Below the pieces are notes generated by a model. That model had not been told where the DNA came from, did not search any database, and worked only from the letters and a program-made list of their open reading frames with translations. This document shows positions 18,452 to 27,931 of a stretch of 64,000 nt of DNA, piece by piece. The stretch comes from Haematospirillum sp. H4485. GTDB lineage: Bacteria > Pseudomonadota > Alphaproteobacteria > Rhodospirillales > Rhodospirillaceae. Numbering within the stretch: position 1 is the first letter of the stretch; each line of letters begins with the position of its first letter. The stretch is taken from contig NZ_JAAVSY010000003.1 in NCBI RefSeq assembly GCF_012102745.1, positions 62,001 to 126,000 on the forward strand, given 5' to 3'. The position numbers were made by a program, and so were the translations under genes.

Positions 18452-19332
18452 ACAACGGAAAACTTGTGCTTGGTGGTGTGGCAGCGTTTGTGTTGCTGCT
18501 GCTGGTTTCCGGGGCTTTGTTTACTGTGCGTCAGACCCAGCAGGCTATTGTGCTGCAGTTCGGCAATCCGGTTCGAGTTATTCAGGAACCCGGTCTGCAT
18601 GCCAAGATTCCGTTTGCCCAGAATGTGATCTTGTACGAGAACAGGGTGCTGGAACTTGACCCACCGACCCAGGAACTGCCCCTGATCGACCAGAAACGGA
18701 TCATCGTTGATACCTATGCCCGCTACCGTATCGTCAACCCACTGGAATTCTACAAGACGGTGCGGACCGAGAGCGGTTTGCGCGATCGTCTGGGCGGAAT
18801 TCTGAATGCAGCTGTGCGTGATGAGCTTGGTGAGTCTGATCTTGCCGATCTTTTGACACAAAAGCGTGGTGACGTGATGCGGCGGATCACCCGTGCGGTG
18901 CAGGTTCGTGCTCCGGAATTTGGTATCGAGATTGTGGACGTCCGCATTGGTCGTACCGATTTGCCCCAGCAGACATCCCAGTCTGTTTTTAACCGGATGC
19001 GATCCGACCGCGTGGCCCAAGCTGCTCAGTTGCGGGCCGAGGGTGAGGAGTTGAAGGCCAAAATCCAGGCTGAAGCCGACCGCGAGCGGACAGTTCTTCT
19101 GGCAGAAGCCCGCCGCGTTTCCGAGGTTCTGCGTGGTGAGGGCGATGGGGAGCGGAACCGTATTCTGGGCGATGCCTATGGCCGTGATCCCGAGTTCTTC
19201 CGGTTCTATCGGTCCATGGAAGCGTATCGCAATGCGCTGGGCAATGGCGGTACTGCAATGGTCCTGAGTCCTGATTCCGAGTTCCTGAAGTATTTTGATC
19301 GATCTGGTCCGGCGGGTAGTTCCGTCCGTTAG
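18448..19332 (+). CDS. hflC: FtsH protease modulator HflC
   Basis: Partner of HflK. It has 294 residues: an N-terminal signal-anchor helix (LGGVAAFVLLLLVSGALF), the SPFH domain with QTQQAIVLQFG, and a C-terminal coiled coil (RAEGEELKAKIQAEADRERT). The start codon overlaps hflK (ATGA), giving the usual hflKC pair. Confidence 0.96.
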   Translation: MNNGKLVLGGVAAFVLLLLVSGALFTVRQTQQAIVLQFGNPVRVIQEPGLHAKIPFAQNVILYENRVLELDPPTQELPLIDQKRIIVDTYARYRIVNPLEFYKTVRTESGLRDRLGGILNAAVRDELGESDLADLLTQKRGDVMRRITRAVQVRAPEFGIEIVDVRIGRTDLPQQTSQSVFNRMRSDRVAQAAQLRAEGEELKAKIQAEADRERTVLLAEARRVSEVLRGEGDGERNRILGDAYGRDPEFFRFYRSMEAYRNALGNGGTAMVLSPDSEFLKYFDRSGPAGSSVR

Positions 19333-19348
19333 TCTTGATTCCGAAGGG

Positions 19349-19371
19349 AAGGGTCGGTCAGGCCGGCCCTT
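19349..19371 (+). terminator. Hairpin after hflC (possible terminator)
   Basis: A nine-base stem with one G-T pair (19349-19357 with 19363-19371) and no clear T run. It may be an attenuating hairpin between hflC and the protease gene. Confidence 0.35.
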
Positions 19372-19529
19372 CTCGGGCAAGACGGCTTCTCATACCTTGT
19401 TCTTTGTGTAGTGTTTGGGCTTTGGTGTGAGAAAGCAGGAAAATCGGGCATATGGTGTCCGGGAAACTTTTGTTATGTTTCGCAGAGGGTCCTGATTCCC
19501 GGCAGGATGCTGCGTCAATGGAGGTTCTC

Positions 19530-21041
19530 GTGACTTTTGGGCCTTCCCTTAAAGCAAGGCAGCTGGTTCCCGTGTGGTTCCGGTGCGCGCGTGCGCTGTC
19601 TGTTCTGGTCTTGTCTGCCGCCTTTCTTGCATTGCCATCCGGTTTTACCGGCCTGGCCTCGGCACGCAGTACAACAACCAGCGTGGCTGATCTTGCCGAG
19701 CGGTTGTTGCCGGCGGTTGTCAATATTTCAACATCGCAGACCCTTTCAGCAGAGCGTATGCCGGATCTGCCGCAGTTCCCGCCAGGCTCTCCGTTCGAGG
19801 ATTTTTTCAAGGAATTTTTTGAACGTGGTGCGCCCGGGAATCCCCATGGTGGGCGCAGGGCGACATCACTCGGTTCCGGGTTCATTATTGATCCTGAGGG
19901 CTACATCGTGACGAATAACCACGTTATTCAGGATGCTGACGAAATAACCATTATTCTGTCTGATGAGACGGCTTTGAAGGCGAAGCTGGTTGGTCGTGAC
20001 AGCAAGGTTGATATTGCGTTGCTGAAGGTTGATGCCAAGCGCAAATTGCCTCACGTTGAATTTGGTGATTCCGACAAGGCCAGAGTTGGGGAAGAGGTTA
20101 TTGCCATCGGTAATCCCCTTGGCTTGGGTGGCTCTGTTACAACCGGGATTATTTCGGCCAAGACGCGGGATATCAACTTCGGACCCTATGACAGCTTCAT
20201 ACAAACGGATGCAGCCATCAACAAGGGTAATTCCGGGGGGCCCCTGTTCAACATGGATGGCCAGGTGATCGGGGTCAATACCTCAATCTATTCGCCGTCT
20301 GGGGGGAATATCGGTATTGCCTTTGCGGCCCCGTCCAATTTATTGCGACAGGTTCTGGATGATATTCGCAAGTATGGCCGTACCCGGCGCGGATGGCTGG
20401 GTGTCCGTATCCAGAGTGTTACAGACGAAATTGCCGAGAGTATCGGGTTGAAGAAAGCGTACGGTGCCCTTGTCGCTTCGGCCGAGGCGGGGAGCCCTGC
20501 CGAAAGTGCAGGTATCCGGTCCGGCGACGTTATTATCGAGTGGAACGGCAAGGAAGTGAAAGAGATGCGTCGCTTGCCGGTGATGGTTGCAGAAACGGAG
20601 ATCAACCAGAGTGTCCCCGTTGTTGTCTGGCGCAATGGCGAGCGGGTGAAGATCAAGGTCAAGGTTGGCGAGCTGAAGGATGATGAGCCATTGCCTGTGG
20701 CAGGGGCAGAGGAGGGGGCTGGTCCCGCTGATCAGGGTGCCATTGTTCAAAGTCTCGGGTTCTCGTTGTTGCCCTTGGGGCAGGCAGAAAAGAAGCGCTA
20801 TAACATTCCTGATGATGCCAAAGGGATGATAGTAGCGGATGTTTTACCTTCCGGTGCTGCGGCAGAGAAAGGGATACGCCCTGGTGATGTCCTTGTCGAA
20901 GTCAACCAGAGTGCGGTTGCCTCTGTCGCCGAGGTAGAGGAGCAGATCAAGAAGGTACGCGAAAAGGCAAGGAAGTCTGTTCTTCTGTTGTTCCAGAACG
21001 CATCAGGCATGCGTTTTGTTGCCTTGCCAATAACCGGTTAA
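19530..21041 (+). CDS. degP: Periplasmic Do-family serine protease (DegP/DegQ type)
   Basis: Envelope quality-control protease. I start at GTG 19530, which has GGAGG five bases upstream (503 residues); ATG 19518 is the alternative. A signal segment (CARALSVLVLSAAFLALP, cleavage near ASA) leads into the trypsin-like domain with His in NNHVIQD, Asp in SKVDIALLKVD and Ser in GNSGGPL. Two PDZ domains follow (about 290-385 and 400-500). It follows hflKC, a common alphaproteobacterial arrangement for membrane proteostasis. Confidence 0.95.
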   Translation: MTFGPSLKARQLVPVWFRCARALSVLVLSAAFLALPSGFTGLASARSTTTSVADLAERLLPAVVNISTSQTLSAERMPDLPQFPPGSPFEDFFKEFFERGAPGNPHGGRRATSLGSGFIIDPEGYIVTNNHVIQDADEITIILSDETALKAKLVGRDSKVDIALLKVDAKRKLPHVEFGDSDKARVGEEVIAIGNPLGLGGSVTTGIISAKTRDINFGPYDSFIQTDAAINKGNSGGPLFNMDGQVIGVNTSIYSPSGGNIGIAFAAPSNLLRQVLDDIRKYGRTRRGWLGVRIQSVTDEIAESIGLKKAYGALVASAEAGSPAESAGIRSGDVIIEWNGKEVKEMRRLPVMVAETEINQSVPVVVWRNGERVKIKVKVGELKDDEPLPVAGAEEGAGPADQGAIVQSLGFSLLPLGQAEKKRYNIPDDAKGMIVADVLPSGAAAEKGIRPGDVLVEVNQSAVASVAEVEEQIKKVREKARKSVLLLFQNASGMRFVALPITG

Positions 21042-21057
21042 TCGTTACCTGGTTTCC

Positions 21058-21090
21058 CCTGTAGGTCGGTCGCGCTGTCCGGCCTACAGG
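21058..21090. terminator. Convergent terminator between protease and unknown gene
   Basis: An eight-base stem CCTGTAGG/CCTACAGG (21058-21065 with 21083-21090), extendable by further pairs, overlaps the stop codon of the minus-strand gene. Confidence 0.55.
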
Positions 21091-22160
21091 TCTCCCTTCC
21101 ACGCGCTGTCGTGGGTCGGAACCCGTTCCAGAAGTCCGTTCTTGACCAAGCGGCGCTGGATAACGCGCCCTTCGCCCTGCGGGGGCGTATCATCTGACTC
21201 CGGTGCCGTGCGGGAGAACGCGATCTCGATACTGCCCAGATCGTGGCTGACCCAGTTGGCTTGCAGGGATCCGTCTTTCTTTGCTCCGTCAGGGCCTGTG
21301 CTCAGTTCGATACGCAGACGTGCATTGTTGGCATCAACCAACGTGAAGACAGCGCCTTTCTTTCCGTCCTGCGCATCACGCTCGTTGCGTGTTGCCTTGG
21401 TTGGCATGGAGAGATCAACCTGTGGAGACTTCATCCGGACAATCAGATTTTCCAGCCTCTCGCGGATATACAGGGCTTCCTCTGATCGAGCACCGTCGAA
21501 CATCTGATCCATTACTTTGGCAACCAGTGTGCCGTCCGGACCCGTCGAGCGCAGGATTTCTGCTGATATACGCGTCTTCAGAAGGCCATCCAGGCGTTCC
21601 TCTACCAAGCGGCCAGCCCCCGGTGTGGCGTGGTTAAAAAAACCGCCGAGTGCTTGGGCCAGCTTGGTCTTTTGCGCATCATCACCCGTGTTGCCGGTTC
21701 CCGTATCCTGTTCGGCAACGGATTTTTCTATGGCCTGTGCTTCCGCGGAGTTGATGCCAGACAGAATATCAACCCATCCCTTCGCTTCGCCGGTTCGGTC
21801 CTTGTCTGTGATCTCATTCTTTTGATCAATGAAGGATTGCCCGTTCAGAACAGCGCGCTTCAAGGCCCGCAATGCTTTTGAGTCCAAGGTTTCTGTAACC
21901 CATGCCAACTTTCCGACAGGTGGTACATCGACATCTTGTCCCAGCAGTTTCCCGATAGCACTGCGCGAGAGTGCCACTTCGGACGCATTGCCAAAGCGTG
22001 ACGACATGTTCTGACTCGGGGTTCCGGCACTTTCCAGGGCGGCTTGGTTTCGGGCAGCTGCCAGAAGGCGTGCCGAAGCGCCAATACCCTGACCATAGAG
22101 AGCCAGAAGATTACCCGTCTGAATGGGGCCAAGCAGGCCAGAGAGCATAGAAGGTTTCAT
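21084..22160 (-). CDS. Protein of unknown function
   Basis: 358 residues with ATG 22160. No signal peptide, transmembrane helix or recognised motif. The N-terminal third is Ala/Leu-rich and helical-looking; the C-terminal part (about 265-345) looks beta-rich (ARLRIELSTGPDG, SIEIAFSRT). That layout, with a low-complexity middle and a beta-rich tail, is loosely reminiscent of hook-length-control-type proteins, but I see no real match. It is flanked by a convergent protease gene and by accA. Confidence 0.65.
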   Translation of the reverse strand: MKPSMLSGLLGPIQTGNLLALYGQGIGASARLLAAARNQAALESAGTPSQNMSSRFGNASEVALSRSAIGKLLGQDVDVPPVGKLAWVTETLDSKALRALKRAVLNGQSFIDQKNEITDKDRTGEAKGWVDILSGINSAEAQAIEKSVAEQDTGTGNTGDDAQKTKLAQALGGFFNHATPGAGRLVEERLDGLLKTRISAEILRSTGPDGTLVAKVMDQMFDGARSEEALYIRERLENLIVRMKSPQVDLSMPTKATRNERDAQDGKKGAVFTLVDANNARLRIELSTGPDGAKKDGSLQANWVSHDLGSIEIAFSRTAPESDDTPPQGEGRVIQRRLVKNGLLERVPTHDSAWKGDL

Positions 22161-22349
22161 GAACGTAGACCTGTTTTCTTCAAGGCATCCGGTCCGGTAA
22201 GGCCCTGTGGGCTACCGGTTCTCTGGCCATCAGCAGCAATATTCATGCCTGGAAGAAATTGGTCCTGCTAACAGTGGGATAGAGATGTCTCCGTCATCCC
22301 TTGTCGGCAAGGATTGCCGCCCGGTGGGCAGTTCTGTGCCGTGAAAGCA

Positions 22350-22375
22350 ACAGGGCCACCCTGAGGCAGCCCTGT
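22350..22375 (-). terminator. Probable terminator after accA
   Basis: The seven-base stem ACAGGGC/GCCCTGT lies 32 bases beyond the accA stop on the minus strand and is followed by TTGCTTTC. Confidence 0.5.
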
Positions 22376-22406
22376 CGTACCGGTTTTTGATATCCAAGGT
22401 AGGCGT

Positions 22407-23360
22407 TCAATCCAGCCCCTGGCGTCCCATCTGGATAAATTTATCGCGACGCTTCTGACGCATAACCCCCGGTTCCATGGTGATCAGTCCTGTGAGGTGG
22501 CGCTCTATGGCCTCTCCGACAGCCTCGATAGCCGAGCGTGGCATACGGTGCGCCCCGCCCAAGGGCTCGGGGATAATTTCATCGACAAGACCCATCCGGT
22601 GAAGGTCTTGAGCCGTCAGGCGCATGGATTCAGCAGCGACCTGTGCCTGATCGCCTGATCGCCACAGAATCCCGGCGCATCCTTCTGGCGATATAACAGA
22701 GTAGATGGAATGCTCTAGCATGAGGATTGCGTTGGCAGCGGCCAAGGCGATAGCACCGCCGGACCCACCTTCCCCTATTACGACGGAAATCAGCGGAACC
22801 CGGATATCCAGGCATGTTTCCACAGAGCGGGCAATGGCTTCGGCCTGTCCCCTTTCCTCGGCATCCAGGCCGGGGAAAGCGCCCGCAGTGTCGACCAGTG
22901 TCAGGACCGGAAGGCCAAAGCGATCGGCCATCTGCATCAGGCGCCGGGCTTTCCGGTATCCTTCCGGGCGGGCCATGCCGAAGTTATGGCGCATCCGTGT
23001 TTCGCCATCGTGCCCTTTTTCCTGACCCATGACCATGACCGAGCGCCCGCGGAACCGTCCAATGCCGCCAATGATGGCTTCATCCTCTCCAAACTGGCGA
23101 TCCCCGGCCAGGGGCTGGAAATCTTCGATAAGTGCGCGAAGATAGTCCACAAAATGGGGCCGCTCAGGATGACGGGCAACCTGTGTCTTCTGCCATGGGG
23201 TCAGGCGTGCATACGTCTCACGCAGCCGTCTCTCGACCTTGTTTTGCAGGCGGGCGACCTCTTCGGCGATATTGAGACCTTCTCCGTCACCCATGTGACG
23301 AAGGTCCTCTATTTTACCTTCCAGTTCAGCGACTGGTTTTTCGAAATCCAGAAAGTTCAT
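22407..23360 (-). CDS. accA: Acetyl-CoA carboxylase carboxyltransferase subunit alpha
   Basis: First committed step of fatty acid synthesis, acting with AccD. The 317-residue protein starts MNFLDFEKPVAELEGKIE, the standard N terminus. It shows GGIGRFRGRSVMVMGQEKG, LVDTAGAFPG and the oxyanion-hole segment IGEGGSGGAIAL. Length and motifs are normal. accD is not in the window. Confidence 0.97.
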   Translation of the reverse strand: MNFLDFEKPVAELEGKIEDLRHMGDGEGLNIAEEVARLQNKVERRLRETYARLTPWQKTQVARHPERPHFVDYLRALIEDFQPLAGDRQFGEDEAIIGGIGRFRGRSVMVMGQEKGHDGETRMRHNFGMARPEGYRKARRLMQMADRFGLPVLTLVDTAGAFPGLDAEERGQAEAIARSVETCLDIRVPLISVVIGEGGSGGAIALAAANAILMLEHSIYSVISPEGCAGILWRSGDQAQVAAESMRLTAQDLHRMGLVDEIIPEPLGGAHRMPRSAIEAVGEAIERHLTGLITMEPGVMRQKRRDKFIQMGRQGLD

Positions 23361-23482
23361 GGATCCGCACTACACTGCCTTCAGAAAATGGAGCCTACGT
23401 CTAGCACAGGGTTCCCGGGGCGGCGACGGGAAAATGCATGTCCTGCGCCGAAACATGCCCGGACCCACCACGCTGTTGCTGT

Positions 23483-24349
23483 TTACGGGGCACTCAGGGG
23501 GGCACGCAATCCTCTGACCAGGCTTTCATAATCCGGCTCTTTTTCAGGATCCAGAAGTCCATGACGTAGGGCAAAGTCAAGAATAACCAAGGCGACATTG
23601 AATTTGGCATCCTGACTGCGGCGTACTTGTTCGATCAGCTCCTCTGCGGGAATCAGCTCGAATCGTTCGACCTCGCCGTCTGTGTTGCGCGGCACAAATG
23701 ATGCGGGAAGTTCCAGGTCGAAACAGAACAGGGTATCCCGGCGAATACCCCATGCATTGTCCATCATATACGACACGGCACCGACCGGTCGGGCTGCGGC
23801 CGCAATATCCGCGGGCATGCCGGCTTCCTCTGCCGCTTCCTTGCGCAGATTGTCCAACAGGCTCAGGCCGGCTGGTTGTCCGCCGGCAATCATGCTGTCG
23901 AGTTTACCCGGGTCGAGTGTCTTGCTGGCAGAGCGAATGCCGGTCCAGATCATGATACGACCATCGGGTTGGCGGACATACCCGTTGACGTGGATACCCC
24001 ATGCCAGAAGCCCCAGCATGGCAACGTATCCCCTGTCGATCTGCATCAGGTCGGGATTATGGAATGCCGTGCGGACGGCATACAGTTCATGGCGGCTTCG
24101 GGGGGCTTTTCCTTGTGCTGTCAATGTGTCCAGAACCTGCGCAGCAGCTTGTGTTCGTTGTGCCGGTGTCTTGTGCGTCGCGGCGACTCTGACCGTGTCA
24201 GATGTAACGGTGAAGATATCCGGAAAAGCGGACAGAGCCTCTGCGTGGTCATGCCGCACCATGCCAACCGGGTGGCCGGCAACGCTGAGGGGACGATACA
24301 AATGAGGTGTCCAGGCGTTGCAACGCTTGATGTGATCCTGGAAAGTCAT
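23483..24349 (-). CDS. Nudix hydrolase (DUF4743 type)
   Basis: 288 residues from ATG 24349 (MTFQDHIKRCNAW); a TTG at 24382 would add 11. The N-terminal DUF4743-like half is followed by a Nudix box in the middle: GGQPAGLSLLDNLRKEAAEE shows the GX5EX7REUXEE pattern with the first Glu position degenerate. Relatives fused to this N-terminal domain resemble the Nudix part of fungal and plant thiamine-pyrophosphokinase-linked enzymes. Substrate unknown. Confidence 0.82.
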   Translation of the reverse strand: MTFQDHIKRCNAWTPHLYRPLSVAGHPVGMVRHDHAEALSAFPDIFTVTSDTVRVAATHKTPAQRTQAAAQVLDTLTAQGKAPRSRHELYAVRTAFHNPDLMQIDRGYVAMLGLLAWGIHVNGYVRQPDGRIMIWTGIRSASKTLDPGKLDSMIAGGQPAGLSLLDNLRKEAAEEAGMPADIAAAARPVGAVSYMMDNAWGIRRDTLFCFDLELPASFVPRNTDGEVERFELIPAEELIEQVRRSQDAKFNVALVILDFALRHGLLDPEKEPDYESLVRGLRAPLSAP

Positions 24350-24540
24350 GAACGGGTTCCGGTTCTCAGAGAGCTCCCCCAATCAAAAAAGGAAGGTTGG
24401 ATTTTTGCAAGATTGTTGTGTGATGTTTCGGTGTTTGCCCTGCGTGAAAGGATCAATCACCATGGCGTGACAAGCTCTTTCCTTTTGTCCCATTATGGGC
24501 ATCTGTTTGCTGCATCCTGCTCTTGATCGGGAGTTTCTCC

Positions 24541-25617
24541 ATGATGGCCCTTGTCGTTGTTTTTTGCCTTGCAGGCTTGCTAACCTCGTTGTGGTTGGGC
24601 GGGGCTGTCCTCTACATAGGCTCCCTTGTCGGATGGGACAGCCTGATGCTTTTGCCGCCATCGGACATGGCTGTTCTTGTTGCGGGTACTTTTGGTCCGG
24701 TTGTTGCCCTGTGGCTGCTGGTTGGCTTCATCAACATGGCGGCTTCCGGGCATCGGCAGGAGCATGTTCTCAATACGCTGGCCCAGCAGTCGCGTCATAC
24801 TTCCGATCATGTCGAGGCCCAGGTGCGCACCCTTCTGCAAATGCAGGCCGACAGCCGCCGTCAGGCAGCCGTAGAGGGAATGGAGCTGGCACTGCGTGAC
24901 CTGAATGCGCATGCGTCTCTTTTGGCGGAGCGGCTGGGCATGGTCAGTACCGCCGAGGCAGAAACGCTGTGGGGGCGCACGGTATCCGGTGATGTGTGGG
25001 CCTTTGCCCAGGCTTTTCTTGTGCGCGCGGCTGCTTACCCTGAGTTTGCCGGTATGTTGGCCGAGCGTGCTCTGGGGGACCCTGTATCAGTTCAGGCCCT
25101 GCACTGTTTTATCCGCCGCTGCGAAGCCTTGCGGCACGAGGTTCAGCAGCATGACCTCCACCCGCTGTTCGGGCAGGTTATTGAGGAGGGGCCTCTTGCC
25201 CGTCTTCATACCCTGTTTTTGGATCTTGCGGACCGTATCGAAATTTTGCGCGATGTTAAGGTCGGATCTGCGGATTCTTTCTCTTCGACGGTCGAGGACG
25301 TGGTGCGCCAAAGGGTTTCATCCTCGCTGGGTGATGACTCCTCGTTACTGGAGCAAACAGATTTTGGCGACGAGAATGATCCGGCCGTTCCCGAGCCTGA
25401 ACCTGTTTATGGCTCTGGCTCCCGCGCTTCTGCATCGCCTCGCACATTTGGTCTGGATCGCCTCCATGATGCCTTGGCCCGTATGGGGGGCGGAGGGGCC
25501 TATTCGTCGAGTACTCTCGGAGACGGGGCTACGGGGCTTCCCGAACGGCCTGTGCAAGGTGAGAAAGGTGTTCTTTCTCGTGAGGCACAGCACCCGGCGT
25601 CAGACGCGGTTGTATAA
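24541..25617 (+). CDS. Inner-membrane protein of unknown function
   Basis: 358 residues from ATG 24541, which has CGGGAG seven bases upstream. Two N-terminal transmembrane segments (about 3-27 and 42-65) are followed by a predicted coiled-coil region (HRQEHVLNTLAQQSRHT..., about 70-130), a helical domain and a low-complexity acidic/Ser-rich tail. This resembles an envelope-anchored scaffold. No family recognised. It shares its strand with the next two genes, which end in the CheZ-like phosphatase. Confidence 0.7.
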   Translation: MMALVVVFCLAGLLTSLWLGGAVLYIGSLVGWDSLMLLPPSDMAVLVAGTFGPVVALWLLVGFINMAASGHRQEHVLNTLAQQSRHTSDHVEAQVRTLLQMQADSRRQAAVEGMELALRDLNAHASLLAERLGMVSTAEAETLWGRTVSGDVWAFAQAFLVRAAAYPEFAGMLAERALGDPVSVQALHCFIRRCEALRHEVQQHDLHPLFGQVIEEGPLARLHTLFLDLADRIEILRDVKVGSADSFSSTVEDVVRQRVSSSLGDDSSLLEQTDFGDENDPAVPEPEPVYGSGSRASASPRTFGLDRLHDALARMGGGGAYSSSTLGDGATGLPERPVQGEKGVLSREAQHPASDAVV

Positions 25618-25887
25618 TTCTGATATTAGGTATGGGGACCCTTGTGTCCGGTGTTGTGGCAGGGTCCCATCCGTATAAAGGCAAGGATATTGGGAGCTTT
25701 TCTGGAGAAGATGTGGGCCTTGTTTTCCCGCCAGCCATCGGGCAGGAAGCAACGGCGCAAAGGCAGGGCTGGCGTTGCGGCCACCCGGGTGGGTGCTCCT
25801 TCTCCACCCGATTCTAAACCTCAAGATGTTGCTGGTGGCGCTGAGAATACCCAAGATAGCTTCGGGGAGGTTCCAAAGGAGTATCCC

Positions 25888-26052
25888 ATGACTCCGGAGC
25901 GTGCAGAACTTATCCGGCAGGCAAAGGATATTCTGCAGGCCAAGCAAAAAATGATCGAGTCCCTTCCAGAGCCACAGCGCCACAAACTGGCTCTTCTGGC
26001 TCATTTGATGTTGTCCATACAAAGCCGGCAGGACAAAAGCGAAAAATCCTAG
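25888..26052 (+). CDS. Small conserved-looking protein (54 residues)
   Basis: ATG 25888 has an ideal AAAGGAG six bases upstream and gives a short, charged, helical protein (MTPERAELIRQAKDILQAKQ...). The same frame is open from ATG 25711 (114 residues, GGAG three bases upstream), but the added part is low-complexity and basic, so I prefer the short form. It lies 50 bases before the CheZ-like gene. Function unknown. Confidence 0.6.
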   Translation: MTPERAELIRQAKDILQAKQKMIESLPEPQRHKLALLAHLMLSIQSRQDKSEKS

Positions 26053-26102
26053 CCTGCCTGTTTGTGGAATATCCGCTACTATGTCCTGTCAGAAGTTGAC
26101 GT

Positions 26103-26852
26103 ATGAACGGACGGGCAGAGCGGATGGGCAAAGGTCCTGTAACCGAGGCCGATCTCCTGAAGCGGGAGTTGCGAGGCCTTTTCGAACACATAAAGCGTAT
26201 GCGCCTTGAAATTGCGTCGATTCGCCGTCCCGGATCCACGGACGAGGACGACCACTTCGCCAAGATGTCCGACGAACTTGATGCCATTGTTAATGCGACA
26301 GAAACAGCAACCGACAGCATTATGAGTGGTGTCGAGGAGCTTGACGACCTGTTGACTGGCCTCAGGAAGCATATTGCCGGTAACAGTGAAGCGTTGGAAA
26401 CCCTTGACCGTGTGCCAGCCCTGACGGCCAATATCTTTGAAGCCTGTTCTTTTCAGGATATTACGGGACAACGAATCAGCAAGGTTGTCCGCTCGCTTCA
26501 GTATATCGAGGAGCGGGTCAATACCCTGATCAATATGTGGGGTTCCGATTCGCTGGCTGATGCCGATGTCGATGAAAAGCCCATTGATTTCGAGAAGTCG
26601 CTGCTCAATGGTCCCCAATTGCAGGGGAAAGGGGTCAGTCAAAAAGATGTTGATGCCATGCTGGGTGGGGGCGCTGCACAGGCACCGAAAGCCCCCGTTC
26701 CTCCTCCGCAACCCCCTGCAAAAGCAGAATCCGCACCTCCTGCGGCAAAGGCTCCTCCCAAGCCCCCTGCAGCGCCTGCGAAGCCATCGTCCGGCGATGA
26801 TAACCCGGGGAATGGAATGGGGCAGGGAGATATAGATAATTTGTTCGGCTGA
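26103..26852 (+). CDS. cheZ: CheZ-family protein phosphatase
   Basis: Would dephosphorylate CheY-P or a similar receiver protein. It has 249 residues: a long helical hairpin (about 15-145) with the signature SFQDITGQRISKVV, in which Asp119 and Gln123 match the catalytic Asp and Gln of E. coli CheZ. A Pro/Ala-rich linker (190-235) follows. Two short motifs, SQKDVDAML (179-187) and GQGDIDNLFG (240-249), resemble the CheY-binding tail of CheZ (SQDQVDDLL) and the FliM N-terminal peptide. No chemotaxis operon is nearby. Start at 26103; ATG 26124 is possible. Confidence 0.85.
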   Translation: MNGRAERMGKGPVTEADLLKRELRGLFEHIKRMRLEIASIRRPGSTDEDDHFAKMSDELDAIVNATETATDSIMSGVEELDDLLTGLRKHIAGNSEALETLDRVPALTANIFEACSFQDITGQRISKVVRSLQYIEERVNTLINMWGSDSLADADVDEKPIDFEKSLLNGPQLQGKGVSQKDVDAMLGGGAAQAPKAPVPPPQPPAKAESAPPAAKAPPKPPAAPAKPSSGDDNPGNGMGQGDIDNLFG

Positions 26853-26945
26853 CGATACATCTTGACGAAAGCTGGGCGTATAGCTAATAACCCTCCCTCC
26901 TGCTTTCCGTTCAGGCCTGAAGAAGACAAGAAAAGGATACGAACC

Positions 26946-27230
26946 ATGGCTCGTCGTTGCATTGTTACCGGCAAAGGCGTTCAGACCGGCAACAACGTCA
27001 GCCACGCCAACAACAAGACCCGTCGTCGCTGGCTGCCAAACCTCCAGGAAACAGCCTTGGTGTCCGAGGCACTGGGCGAGTCGGTTGCGATCCGCGTCTC
27101 TGTCCATGGACTTCGGACAATTGAGCATCGCGGGGGCATTGATGCTTATCTGCTTGGCATGGCCAACACCAAACTTCCGGCTGACCTGCGTCGTTTGAAG
27201 AAGCGTATTCAGGCTGTCAAGGCCGCCTGA
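26946..27230 (+). CDS. rpmB: 50S ribosomal protein L28
   Basis: 94 residues from ATG 26946, which follows [40 protein letters not shown] is the standard L28 N terminus. The zinc-binding Cys pair of some L28 proteins is absent (one Cys only). A clear terminator follows, so it is probably transcribed alone. Confidence 0.97.
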   Translation: MARRCIVTGKGVQTGNNVSHANNKTRRRWLPNLQETALVSEALGESVAIRVSVHGLRTIEHRGGIDAYLLGMANTKLPADLRRLKKRIQAVKAA

Positions 27231-27262
27231 TACCGACCTTCTTCAGGGTCCATGTTTGATAT

Positions 27263-27306
27263 AGAAAGCCCTGTGCGTGAAACGCCCGGGCTTTCTGGCT
27301 TTTTAA
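27263..27306 (+). terminator. Intrinsic terminator after rpmB
   Basis: A nine-base perfect stem AGAAAGCCC/GGGCTTTCT (27263-27271 with 27288-27296) is followed by GGCTTTTT. Confidence 0.85.
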
Positions 27307-27354
27307 ATCCTTCTTCATTTCCCGAGGGTATACTGAGAAGCTATCTCCACGGGG

Positions 27355-27885
27355 GTGCCGGTGTATAGCCTTTCCGAGTCGCCGTTCTTTGCTGATGGGG
27401 CTGTCTGGTCTGCCGAGGGACAGTATGTCGAGGAAAAAGGCATCGTTCTGCCCGCGCATGGATCGTGGCGTGTCCGTCATCGTCGCCTGCGGCAAAGAGA
27501 TCGATCTGCGGATGATGAATCTCTTGATGTGCCGAGCCTTACCTCTCCTCGTTTGGTTTGGTACATCGAGGCGGATCTGAGACTAATAACTGCCCAGGGC
27601 GACTTTGGAGCTATGCGCGGGGTTATCTCGGTCGATCCTCCTACAGAAAAGCGCCCGCGTGATGCGTGGTGGGAATGGTCCAGTCCCGGCATCGGGACAT
27701 TGGGTGGCCGTTATACCCGTGTTGGTGATACCATCATCAGTCAAGGGGCAACAGATGATGGTGTGCATGTCCTCACCGAGTGCTTCCTGATATCAGAGTC
27801 CGGCATAATCGGGGTCGTACGCGGTGTTTTATCCCGTGACGGGGAGACAATCGCGTCGTGGGGATTGACTCTGAGTCTTGAGTAA
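27355..27885 (+). CDS. Small protein of unknown function
   Basis: 176 residues from GTG 27355 with only a weak ribosome binding site; the frame has no early ATG. The sequence is Gly/Ser/Asp-rich with beta-like strands (LVWYIEADLRLITA, WWEWSSPGIGTLGGRYTRVGD). No signal peptide or known motif. The orphan position between rpmB and convergent cobT leaves the call uncertain, but codon bias is regular throughout. Confidence 0.5.
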   Translation: MPVYSLSESPFFADGAVWSAEGQYVEEKGIVLPAHGSWRVRHRRLRQRDRSADDESLDVPSLTSPRLVWYIEADLRLITAQGDFGAMRGVISVDPPTEKRPRDAWWEWSSPGIGTLGGRYTRVGDTIISQGATDDGVHVLTECFLISESGIIGVVRGVLSRDGETIASWGLTLSLE

Positions 27886-27931
27886 GATGTTGAGCTTACT
27901 GTACACTTGATAACTGTTCCGGGTGTGCCAT

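Noticed and set aside
18388-19380. 330-residue minus-strand open frame over hflC
   Set aside because: Antisense to hflC, whose motifs and overlap with hflK are clear.
26079-27128. 349-residue minus-strand open frame over the CheZ-like and rpmB genes
   Set aside because: It is a shadow of two well-supported plus-strand genes (rpmB is certain) and has no family resemblance.
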